Assembly: GCA_043228905.1 (NCBI GenBank)
Contig: JBHGNT010000012.1
Location: forward strand, 19,654,001-19,718,000
Length of the DNA: 64,000 nucleotides
Origin: Azolla caroliniana
Taxonomy: Eukaryota > Polypodiophyta
Direction: 5' to 3'
The position numbers and the translations under genes were made by a program. The notes under the pieces were generated by a model that saw only the letters and a program-made list of their open reading frames with translations, ran no database searches and was not told the DNA's origin. Shown piece after piece: positions 32,906-43,689 of this stretch. Every line of letters starts with the position of its first letter. Within the stretch, counting starts at the first letter, position 1.

Positions 32906-34450
32906 CTGGAATGTCCGCTTAGTCTCATTTCCTTGGACTTTGAATTTGTTTAATAAGAGACTGTTTTGAGACAGGGTTGTCCTATGTGCAAAGTTTGAAA
33001 TAAATGTGTCATTAGAACACTAAATAAATCCATCCATCTGTCAACCAAGCTACATTTGGAAGTAAGGGCAGTTCTTAATGGATCACATAAGGATTCCATG
33101 GGGGGACTAAATCTGCTGATAGGCGAATTATGGCTTGCTATGAGATTCTAACTGCTTTCTGTCATGCTTGATTACCTGCCAACCTTGCCCAAGTACTCAA
33201 TAAATTAAGGTTAGAGCTTGACTACAGTTGATACTTGGGAATAATTGTGTGTTACCAATTTGTATGTTGAAAGTTCTTTTTATATCGGATATTTCTTATG
33301 TTCTAATTTGTTTTTAACAAAGGATAAAGAGTAATTTGTATGTTATTTGGATTCTCATCAAGTAATGGATTATTATCTTGTTTGCATTCACCCTGTTGAA
33401 GGGGAATAAATGCTCATTTTTCTCTGAATAGGATGCATGCCAGGTATCTTTTTACAATTACTTTGGGGTATAACATCTTTTGCCTTTGCCCATGAAGAAA
33501 ATTAATGTGAAGCACTCAAACATGCAAAAGAGAAGAGAAACAAAGAGTGTTTTTAACAGAGTTTGTGATACACTAATCAGTTTGCACAATGCAATTTGTC
33601 TAGTTGTGTGGACGTGTAAGATTGATATTACATGAATCTTTTTCAAATTTCTGGAAATTTCCAAATACAGAATGAAGAATTATCTTGCGTTTGTGTACAT
33701 GAAATAAATGAGACGATTGGTATCCACAAAAGAACCAATTACCAAATATTAATAAGTTGTATTAACAACAAATAATAAGAAGTTAATGTTGTGAAAATGT
33801 GCAAGTTCATAAATTACCTTGTAACTAGTTATGGGCCCAGTTTTTGCTCAAATCTAGCTGAACCATTAAGCCATGGTTTAATGGTTTGTTGGTCCCCATA
33901 TATTTCAACGGTGTGGTTTGCTTCTATAACTTGGATTTATTGGTTTATATGTCTAAATGTTGCGGGCCAATGGTTTGTTGGTTTTTTATTAACTTTTAAC
34001 TTTTATTTATTTTCTGAATTGTTTATTTATTTAATGGTTTAATCAATGTTTTTTTTATTGATTTAATAATTTAACTATGCTTAATTAATGTCATGGTTTA
34101 TTGTTTAATGTTTTCTTATTTATTGAAATTAATTAAGTTAACTTAAATGTTTATTTTAATTTAATGTACTTTTGTTTATTTAATTTTTTAATTGATTCGA
34201 CTTAAATGGTTAGGTTTAAAATTTTGATTAGATGATTTGGTTTGCCACAACTTTCTCTTTACGATCTGGTTTATCTTTTCCTTAGAATGTTTGATTTAAG
34301 TGGCTCGAGAGTTCCTAAACAGTTTGGTTTGGTAATTTGTTTTCTATACCTTGAAATTGTGCTCCATATCTGCTTGCAACTATCTATACTCTATAGTTCT
34401 GTAACATGTTTGGCTTGATCAAATCGCAAATAAGGGCAATAAAGTAATTA
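32906..34450. other. AT-rich intergenic sequence
   Basis: No gene recognised. 33960-34230 is very T/A-rich with 'taatggttta' and 'tttattta' words. A ttaa-rich island may be old transposon sequence but has no visible ends. Confidence 0.4.
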
Positions 34451-34453
34451 GTT

Positions 34454-34568
34454 ATGTTGTTAGAAATAAGGTAGGTGGATGTTTTAATTAGTTTAGGTAA
34501 ATGTATATATGGTCAAATGTTTTAGTATTTCTTCTTGATCTTCTAGACTTCTTGCTCCTTGAAGACAA

Positions 34569-34604
<36 letters not shown>

Positions 34605-34940
34605 ATGTGAGTTGTCGTAATCCTAATTAATTGAAGCATTGGCTAGGGAAACGTCGTCGTTATAGACACAACTTTAGGTATTAATGAAGGCTAATCTGTC
34701 ATAAGTAAATAAATGAGGAGCGATAGTTATGCTAGGAAGACAACCTAAGCAAGGGCCCAAAGATGGGTCCCACATGAGAAATCTACCAAGCAAACACAAA
34801 TTCAAAGCTCTTACCAACAAGAATATGACAATGTACTATTATAGTATGAGCCGTGTAACCAAATGACTCTTGGTTATATCCCCCGTTACTATGCTCCTAC
34901 CATTCTTCTTCATGCCTTGAAGGTTTTTCATTCAAGGCAA
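34454..34940 (+). other. possible LTR remnant before the gypsy fragment
   Basis: A tgttagaaataagg start, a TATA-like 'atgtatatatgg', a (CT)n tract at 34572-34600 and lineage position just upstream of gypsy coding suggest a decayed 5' LTR. No matching 3' LTR or primer site was found. Confidence 0.25.
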
Positions 34941-37260
34941 CTATTTGTTTTGAATCTACCTCGATAAATTCACTAGCTTTACCAAATTTTGGATGAGCAA
35001 CTTGTTTAAATGACACCACCTTTACTTGAGAACATTTAATCTTGATTGTTCGAATATTGAAAATATTTCGGTCGAAACCATCAATGGGCAAATGTTTTCA
35101 TTGGTGTAGTTACGGAAGCGACTACCCCTTTAGTCTTTCAAATAAGGCCCGCCAAGAGGAACTTATCGTTTACCTCATTGCCTCACCCCGACATCCGATC
35201 GTACTCGCACTTTCATGGTTTGACATTCACAATGTGGTGGTGGATTGGTCTAGACCTCCATCACCTTTAGCCCAAAGACACATCCACAAAGTCTCTTTCA
35301 CTTCGACTCCAAGTAAAGAAAGCCTCAACTCAATCACTATGACCCTTCCTCTAGCATGGACAAATGGTGTCTCAGTTATGGATTCTCCTATTTTAGCGAA
35401 GTCTCCTAACATGTTCCTTGCTCCAATGAGGACCGATTCCAACTCAATTCCTCACTACCTAATTTCAATGAGAACTAATTGTGACTCGGCCACTAACTCT
35501 TTCGTCTCAAGGGAGGGGACTTATTCCAACTTGGCTGCCCAATCTTGACTCCCTACCTATGAACTATGAGATCTTTCCTAATGTGCTTGAGAAGAAAAAT
35601 GTGGATCTTTTGCTTGAACATAGACCTAATGATTGTTCAATCAACCTGCAAGAACGCACATGTCCACACTTCGGTTCCATTTATGGGCTACTTGAACTAG
35701 AGTTAGAGGCTTTGAGAACTTTTATTGAAGATAATCTTAAGAAGGGTTTCATTCAATCGTCTAAGTCACTAGTAGGCGCCGCAATTTTATTCGTAAAAAG
35801 GAATGATACATAATAGCTACATGTTACCTTTGATTATGTTATAATCAGTATACATCAAACTCGGTGAGGAATTGAAAACGACATTTAGAACGTGATATGG
35901 CCATTTTGAATACAACGTAATGTCCTTTGGCCTCACAAATGTTATGGCAGGTGCTTCGAGAGCACAAACTATATACCAAAAGAGAGAAATGTGAGTTTAA
36001 TTGTATTTTCGTGATGGATACAAGGAAGGTCAAGAGTTCTAAAGAGAGGGCCACTCTAACTCAACTAAAACATGTATAGTCATTCCTCAGGTTTGTGAAT
36101 TTCGATTGATAAGTTATCAAGGGGTTCTCGACAATTGCGTAATCCATAATAGCGGTGATGGACAAAGATTCTCCTTTTCGTTGGACTACAAGTGCCCACA
36201 ATGCTTTCAAGTTACTAAAGCAAACATTCATCACTACCCCCGTACTCTTGCATCCTAACCCAACCAAGCCCCTCCAAGTCGAAATTGATGCCATCCTATC
36301 CAAACCCTATTATACAGACATTTTTCATCCAATGGCCAACTGCTCTAGAAAGTTCATTGCTCCAAAAAACAACTAACCAGTATACAACAATGAGCTTGAT
36401 GATATTTTCGCAGGTTTCAAAGAATGACGACCTTATTTGTTTGGGGCACAACACCATGTTCAAGTGATTACCAATCACTAAATTTTGCTCTACTTCTCAA
36501 CCACTCGAATGTTAAATTAATGTCAAGCTCATTGGTCAACTTTTTTAGCTGACTATGCCTTGGAAATATTATTTCGGCTTGGGATCCAACACATGAAGGT
36601 TGTTGACATACTTTCTCAACAATCAGAAATTGAGCTTGAGTCGAAGGATGACACATGTGACCAATAATCCCAATGTTTGTTGAAGCTAGATCAATTCCAT
36701 ATCTTTGCGGCATACATGTTACACGAGGACTCTTTGCCCAAAGAGATAGCCGAAGCATTGAAGATAGGCAAATTTACAAATGAAATTAAGGTAAGGATTA
36801 ATAACCCATTCAAAGAGATGATGAATAGGGTGGAACTCAACTAGTTCAAAGTCAAGAACGGATTCATATATTGAGAGAATCTTTTATATGTTCCTAAAGG
36901 AGTGTTTCGAACTCGAGTATTTGCAAATGTGCCATAATGACCCACCCGTTGGCCATTTTTGAGTCATGAAGACCCTAGAATTAGTCTCTCGAGGATATTG
37001 GTGGCCTCCTTTCTAATATTCGCCAACATGTAACCAATGAAAAATTTCAAGGACAGGAGGGGATGATATGAGCGTGGACACACATGCACCACTCGGTCTC
37101 TCCCGCGCTGAAGAAGACACCAAAGAACAACCAAATGCCCTTGGATGTCGGGCTTCAAAATCACTCATTGTGTAGAAGCAATTATGAAGATAATGGAACA
37201 TGAGTCACACAACCTAGAAGCCATGGTTGGGGTACCTTTTACATCGGGAACATGGGCCAC
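34941..37260 (+). mobile_element. Ty3/gypsy (Tf2/chromovirus-type) remnant
   Basis: A run of broken coding in the right order: protease end (about 35200, A-L-S-W-F-D-I-H-N-V-V-V-D-W), RT start (35481-35813, H-R-P-N-D-C-S-I-N-L and K-K-G-F-I-Q-S-S-K-S), RT middle (about 35880, Y-G-H-F-E-Y-N-V-M-S-F-G-L-T), connection/RNase H (36155-36376, P-F-R-W-T-T and T-T-P-V-L-L-H-P) and the integrase zinc finger (about 36930-37020, C-H-N-D-P-P-V-G-H-F, G-Y-W-W-P). Frames change often and the Y-x-D-D region is gone. It is older and more AT-rich than the gypsy fragment at 1-3143 and belongs to a different lineage. Confidence 0.75.
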
Positions 37261-37359
37261 ACCCACACCCAAACACTTTGACCTGCCACTCCTTTTCGAG
37301 AGACTTGGATGGAAATGAACTGAGAACTCTTTAAATATCTAAGTTTTATTTTATTTTTA

Positions 37360-37465
37360 TTTTGAATGATCGGGTACACAACCCATTTTGTTGTAAACCA
37401 ATTGTCTCATGGGCCAAATTCTGTCTTAGAAGACGTTAATATATTTCTCTTTCTTTCTTCTCCCC
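37360..37465. repeat. dispersed repeat, copy 2
   Basis: Partner of 29161-29265, with the same core words. It lies directly after the gypsy remnant and before the minisatellite. Confidence 0.75.
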
Positions 37466-37489
37466 ATGTTTAAACCTCCTAGTCCCGAC

Positions 37490-37681
37490 ATATTGCTTAT
37501 CAAGGACTAATGGCCATCTTCTCAGTCATGACATATTGCTTATGGAGGACTCGTGGACATTCTCTCTCTCTCTCTCTCTCTCTCTCCAAGTCCAAACATA
37601 TTGCTTATGGAGGACTCGTGGACATTCTCTCTCTCTCTCTCTCCAAGTCCAAACATATTGCTTATGGAGGACTCGTGGACA

Positions 37682-37712
<31 letters not shown>

Positions 37713-37980
37713 CAAGTCCAAACCTCCTGCTCATGGTCATGGCAGATGACTTATTAGTGACCAATGGACCTGATCTCTCTCCCTCCACCCCTGCCTAGTG
37801 GATGTGATCTTTCTCTTTCTCTCTCTCTCTTCTTGATTCCAAACCTCTTAGTCATGGCAAATGACTTATCATCCGATGACTAGTGGACATGATCTCTCTC
37901 CCTCTCCCTCTCCCCTTGATTCCAAACCTGTTAGTTAGGGTAGGTGACTAGTCGACATGATCGATCTCGATCTATCTCTC
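37490..37980. repeat. minisatellite with (CT)n cores, block 1
   Basis: Units of 'ccaaacatattgcttatgga' + 'ggactcgtggacatt' + (CT)n at about 37527, 37590 and 37647, followed by variant units ending 'gtggatgtgatct' and 'gtggacatgatct'. The CT tract length varies from unit to unit. Confidence 0.85.
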
Positions 37981-37992
37981 TATCTCTCTTTA

Positions 37993-38074
37993 TTAGTGTA
38001 ATTAGCTTACCCTAGTGGTAAGTTGTTAACACTACAAGCATTACATCTTGGGTTCGAAACCTAATTTTCTCACG
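37993..38074 (+). mobile_element. tRNA-like SINE head, second copy
   Basis: A-box region tagcttaccctagtggtaag at about 38003 and B box ggttcgaaacc at 38051-38061. It matches the minus-strand element at 29521-29606. Confidence 0.55.
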
Positions 38075-38078
38075 TTTC

Positions 38079-38580
38079 TCTATTATAAACTTCATATATA
38101 CCTCTTAATTCACTAGATGCCACTGTGGAACGTAGGGGTTGAACCCATGACCACCTGGTCTCCATTGGGCAACCTTACCAACAGAGCTACATTCATTTGG
38201 TCTCTCTATTATAAACTTCATATATATCTCTTAATTCACTAGATGCCATTGTGGAATGTAAGGGGTTGAACCCATGACCACATGGTCTCCATTGGGCAAC
38301 CTTACCAACAGAGCTACATTCATTTGGTCTCTCTATTATAAACTTCATATATATCTCTTAATTCACTAGATGCCATTGTGGAATGTAAGGGGTTGAACCC
38401 ATGACCACATGGTCTCCATTGGGCCAACTTACCAACAGAGCTACATCCATCACGTCTCCCTATTAGAAACTTCATATATATCTCTTAATTCACTAGATGG
38501 CACTGTGGAATGTAGAGGTTGAACCCATGACCACCTGGTCTCCATTGGGCAACCTTACCAATTGAGCTACATCCATCTGG
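38079..38580 (-). repeat. tandem array of four tRNA-like 127-bp units
   Basis: 'cactagatg' recurs at 38111, 38237, 38364 and 38491 (periods 126, 127 and 127). On the minus strand each unit has an A-box-like tagctctgttggtaaggttg, then 'gagaccaggtggtcatggg' and a B box gggttcaaccc, about 45 bp apart, followed by an AT-rich linker with 'gagatatatatgaagt'. A tRNA or SINE head has thus been tandemly amplified with its flank. Confidence 0.8.
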
Positions 38581-38821
38581 GTTCTCTCTCTCTCTCTCTT
38601 CTTGAGTCCAAACCTCTTAGTCATAGTAGATGACTTATCGATGACTAGTGGACATGATCTCTCTCTCTCTCTCTCTCTCTCTTCTTGAGTCCAAACCTCT
38701 TAGTCATAGTAGATGACTTATCGATGACTAGTGGACATGATCTCTCTCTCTCTCTCTCTCTCTTCTTGAGTCCAAACCTCTTAGTCATGGAAAATGACTT
38801 ATTGATGACTAGTGGACATGA

Positions 38822-38871
<50 letters not shown>

Positions 38872-38945
38872 CTTGATTCCAAACCTCTTAGTCATGGCAT
38901 ATGGCTTATCGACGACTAGTGGACATGATCTCTCTCTCTAGACTC
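38581..38945. repeat. minisatellite with (CT)n cores, block 2
   Basis: 'tccaaacctcttagtcat' ... 'gatgactagtggacatgatc' + (CT)n repeats four times, near 38607, 38689, 38771 and 38876. This is the same basic unit as block 1, from which it is separated by the tRNA-like array. Confidence 0.85.
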
Positions 38946-38956
38946 GGAGTCAAACT

Positions 38957-39052
38957 TTTGTGTGTGTGTGTGTGTGTGTTGTGTGTGTGTTGTGTGTGAT
39001 GGAGCATGTATGTATACATAGATGAATGGATGAAAGGTTGACTCGTGTGGCT

Positions 39053-39129
<77 letters not shown>
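38957..39129. repeat. (TG)n and (TG)n(AG)n microsatellites
   Basis: (TG)n at 38957-38997, then (TG)n(AG)n at 39056-39129. Confidence 0.9.
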
Positions 39130-39132
<3 letters not shown>

Positions 39133-39297
39133 GTTAATTAGGGTGGGAGGAAGTTGCGTGATCAAAGTGAAGTAAAAGTACCCAAAAAGCAAGAAAGCAG
39201 AAAGCAGAAAGCAAAAAGCAAAACACAGACACACAGACACACACATTGCTTTTTCGATTGATATACACACAGACCCACCCTCACAATGTAAGCTTCA

Positions 39298-39414
39298 GGT
39301 GGTGGTGGTGGTGGTGGTGGTGGTGGTTTTTGATTGTGAGCAGAGGAAGAAGGCCATCTCTTCTCCTTCCTCTGTTCCTCAAGAGCTCAGCAGATCAGAC
39401 GCCATAGCTCACAG
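39298..39414 (+). promoter_or_regulatory. first (non-coding) exon region of the APD1-type gene
   Basis: A (GGT)n run of ten units leads into a purine/pyrimidine-rich leader ending 'ctcacag|gtatgtatg', a good donor at 39415. The matching acceptor is 'tttttacag' at 40773, so a 1359-bp intron lies in the 5' UTR. The leader's true start is not determined. Confidence 0.5.
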
Positions 39415-40881
39415 GTATGTATGTTCTACCCCTCCTCCTTCATTTGGGTCCCCCTTTTTTTTCTTCCAAAAGAGAAAAAACTCCCCCCTTTTTTCTTGTT
39501 TGACCTTGTCTCTGCAAAATCTCTCCCGTTTTTTTTTGTTTTTTTTTGTTGTTGTTGCTTTTGCTGCACCTTATCTATGTGTCCATCGACTGAAGAGGCG
39601 GATTTATATTCGTTGTTGTCTTTTTTTTCTTAGCTCTGTTATTTGCACTGAAGAGGCGGATCTAGACTATCGCCAGCTTATTCTGTCCTGATTTCTTGTT
39701 GAAAAGCTTTTGTTAGATAAAATTCCTGTCACATCTATGTGTCCTAACCATAGATTCCTCGAGAGTTTTTCTTCGTGTGATAATATACTATACCCATGCA
39801 TATTTGATTTATGCTATATATGTTGAGTTTTGCCTGTTTTAATGGCTTTTTCTACCCTAGTTTTTGCTTTATTTTTAGTTCTTTTCTTCAACCGTGTCTC
39901 CCACACACAAAAATAAGTATCTGTTTTAGTTTGAAAAGAGGCAGGTCATTCTACTTTTAATGGCTCAAACCTTTAGGATAAATGTTTTTCTAATGTTTTT
40001 ATGCTCTGATTGGGTGTTATTTTTGCTCCTTTGCAACCCTTTTTCATCTCAACACCAAAAGAAATATCTGTTGTTTAAGGAGAGCAAGCATGCTCTATTC
40101 GAAAGCTTTAAACATTAGGATATATGTTACAATGGTTTAAGATTTAGGAGAATAAATGGCCAATGGTTGGAACTTTAGTATTGTTATTTGTATGGTTTAA
40201 ACTTTAGGATGTATATATAGGATAAATGTTGTATTACTAAACTTTAGGATATATATATAGGATAAATGTTGTATTACTAAACTTTAGGATAAAATGTTCT
40301 GTAGTTTAAACTTTGGGATAAAATGTTCTATGGGCTAAAGATTAGGATGATGAATGTTCAATGGTTGAAAAATTCTGTACAGTGGTTTAAAGCTTACTAT
40401 ACATACGAGCTCTATACTTTTTAATAGTTTTGTTCTTTTACAATCCTTTTCTGTCAGAAAAAGACACTATTTGTCTATGAAAAATACACCGTTTGTGTAT
40501 CAAAAAGAGGTTAAAAATATAAATTCATGAAACATTTCTTTTCGCATTTCACTCATGAAATTATTTCTGTGGGCTTTATATCCATATATCTGTTTCTCTC
40601 TCGGATGTTTTAAGCAATTTGTTACATAGATGACAAGAAACATAAAGAGTGGAAATGTTTTAGATATTCCTCATTTCAAATGAAATACTGGATTCTTCAT
40701 ATTAAATCCTTGAATGAAGTAATACATATAAGGTATAACCTGACAAAAACAGTTGGAGATGCATTTTTTACAGGAATCTGTCACTGAAGTTTCCTCTGAG
40801 AATTTGAAGAGCTTAATTTAAACCGGAAGTTTTGGTATTAAAAGCTTGCTGTGTAAGAGCTACATAAGTGGCTGGTCAAAA

Positions 40882-43689
40882 ATGGTGAGCATTCGGAAAA
40901 GGCGACATCTTGGCATACAAGGTATGTGCTCACTTGTGTGTACATACCATGTGAAGATACACAAGCTAACACACACTCTTATATACATGTATGCCATTGT
41001 CCCCAAAATGTGTGTCATTTTGGAAATTCCTCAAACTTGATTGGTAGTTTTGGACTTATGGCGTAGTTAAATGACATTTCCATAATTTTCCCATATCTGT
41101 GTATACATATATATCTATACAGAGAAGATGCGCCTGAATCTGATGCATAATCCAATTGTTTTTTTCTGTTCTTACACCTATGAGTATTGTATGAGTGCTG
41201 TATTTGCTTATAAGAGCTGCAATCTAAAGGGAAAAATTGAATCTCTGTATTTTGGAAATCAGTTTTTCCCTTTGACAAAATTTGTGTTGCTTTTCAGAGC
41301 GATACAAAATTCTGAACCAGCTCAATAGACAGAATCATACCTCAGAACATAAAGTGATCCCATTAGAGAATTCATTTCCAAGAGTGAACGTGCATCCATT
41401 CCAAATCAAGATTGATAAAAAAGAGGTTAGTAAAGTTAGCAATTTGGTACTATATGTCGAGAAAGGTAAAAAACTCATGACTCCTTTTTATTAATACTTT
41501 TTCATAACAAAATTTATGATCAATCATCATAGTTTGTTCATAATCAAATTCTGTGTAATTTCGTCTTCTTCTTCTTCTTATTTTCACTCTAGGAATTTTG
41601 TTCATGTATAAGTTGGAGTGGAATGATCAATGATAATGATTTTTAAAATGTTTTTATCACATTTAATATTAGGCACTTGGAAAAAGAAGACTCTAGGAAT
41701 ATATAAATTAGAGTGCAATGAAAAACGATGATGATTTTTAGAACATGTTTATTTCTTTGGGTGTTAGTTACTTGTAAATAAAACCTACATTCCTCATTAT
41801 TATTCATTTTTAGTGTCATGTTGTTTTAATGCAGAATTCAGAAGTGCAACCTGAAACCTCAGTGTCGATAAGTGTTAATCTAACCAAGGCTTTGAATAAC
41901 AATCCTCCAGGTAAGAATTTGCCCTCTTAAAATGTATTTCCTAGCATTTGTTAATTCTGAATTATATCTCTCAATCATTTTTACTTTTTATATGTTTGAA
42001 ACAGGCTTTATTAAGTGTAATACTGGCATTTCGAAGTCTTTAAAATGAATTGATTAATCTTTTTGTTCTCCTTGTTTTGCATATTCTTTTTCTTTCCCTC
42101 GACACAGTTTGGAAGCAAAGATTTGCATTACTTCTTACTTAGTAGGTCATGCGTTTTTTTATTCCAGTGCTAATGCTTTACATTGCCATTTTCTTTCTAT
42201 TATTGTTTTTCTAGCTTCAATACCGAAGATCAGAAAACCTTCCAGAAGAAAACAGACGGATAATCAAGAATCTTGTATGTTGCGAGGTGTCTACTTTAAG
42301 AACATGAAATGGCAAGCTGCCATCAAAGTAGAGAAGAAGCAAATCCATCTCGGAACTGTTGCTTCCATGGAAGAAGCAGCTCATCTCTATGACAGGTTGG
42401 TTCCTCTCAAAAATAAAACGGAATCAAAATCTTTAAAATATCCCCAAACAAGTCTTTCTTTATTCCCCCAAAGGCCCCTCAGATTTGATTTATTCCCCTA
42501 AATGTGCTTATTCTTGTGTAACTCCTGTAGTTGACTATCGTATAAGCAATTGCTGAAAAATTCAGTGCATATGTCAGAGTTTTATCCCCTCACAAACATA
42601 CAATTATGCAATACAAATAGTATTTCTTACTGAAGAATATACCTTTTTTATCATAAAAATACTAATCTACATATATAGTTTGTTTATACTAATGAACATG
42701 GTACCTTTTCAATTGATAAAAGGGCTGCATACCTATGTGGAAGAGTACCAAATTTCAAGCTATCAGAGGAGGAGAAACAAGAACTAGAGGGTCTCCAATG
42801 GGAAGACTTTCTTCAGATGACAAAAGAAGCGATTGCAAACAAAAGTAAGCATGGTTTAAAGGTTTTGGGAATTATGTCTTTTTTGGACTTTGTTTTAGAC
42901 TAAAAAATAAAAAATAGCATTATAGCTTGACGGCATTTATCCGAATATATATATATATATATATATCACAAGTTTTAAAAAGGTACCATAAAATTTTACC
43001 ACTATTATTATTGGTAATTTTTTGAAAACTTAGGGTAAAATTACCTCTACACAAGGGTATTTATCATAGTAGTAACTAAAATCTATTAGGGGCAGTGGGG
43101 CTATTATGGTGATTTTTGTAACTAGGGTATGCCCCTTAAAATTCCTCCTAATTCCTCCCTATACATCCTCTGTTCTAATTAGAGAGTGAGAGGAGATGAT
43201 TTTAGAAAACTTAGAAGTAAATTTTAGTAGTACAGAGCGATATTGTTTTTGAAAACTAACTTGTAAAATATGAAATGCTGAAATGTGTGCCAAAGATTTG
43301 AGATGGTAGAAATCATTTCCGGAACTATGGTTTATATAGGGCTAAGAGTCTAAACCATTCGACCGAATCCAAAATACCCATTGAGTTTGAGTTTGAGTTT
43401 GAGTTTTGAGTTTGGATTCTGATTCTATACTATACCATATCCCCTCTCTCCCTTCCTTGCAGAGAAACAGAAACGAGTAGACACCTGCATGAAACGGCGG
43501 CGGGTGATAGAGGGTGGTGACCAGATGAATGTAGTCGTACCTTTCAATCATCCAACATGTGTTAGTGGACATCAAAATACCGGTTCCTTTGAACCACAAC
43601 AATCAGTGCCTCACAACAACCAACAAAAAATAGCACTGCCTCCTCTATACCAGGAACCATCTTCCATCCCTGACACATCTTTCTTCTAA
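40882..43689 (+). CDS. APD1: AP2/ERF-like factor of the At4g13040 (APD1) type, 6 coding exons
   Basis: Exons 40882-40921, 41298-41425, 41835-41910, 42215-42395, 42723-42844 and 43463-43689 give 774 nt (257 aa), and all introns are GT-AG. The N terminus MVSIRKRRHLG is the short conserved start of this small family. A single AP2 domain lies at about 103-160 (M-L-R-G-V-Y-F-K-N-M-K-W-Q-A-A-I-K-V, H-L-G-T-V, E-E-A-A-H-L-Y-D-R-A-A) and is spread over exons 4 and 5. It lacks the W-A-A-E-I-R strand of true ERF proteins. A basic K-R-R-R nuclear signal follows in exon 6. In Arabidopsis this family is a nuclear regulator of salicylate defence; the role here is inferred. Both AP2 genes in the window are unrelated beyond the domain. 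Confidence 0.9.

Noticed and set aside
37509-37798. Ser/Leu-rich frames resembling a signal peptide protein
   Set aside because: (CT)n translates as Ser-Leu repeats, and the frames coincide exactly with the minisatellite.
39298-39691. 130-codon Val/Phe-rich frame
   Set aside because: Arises from the (GGT)n run and T-rich intron sequence; the region fits a 5'-UTR exon with a GT donor at 39415.
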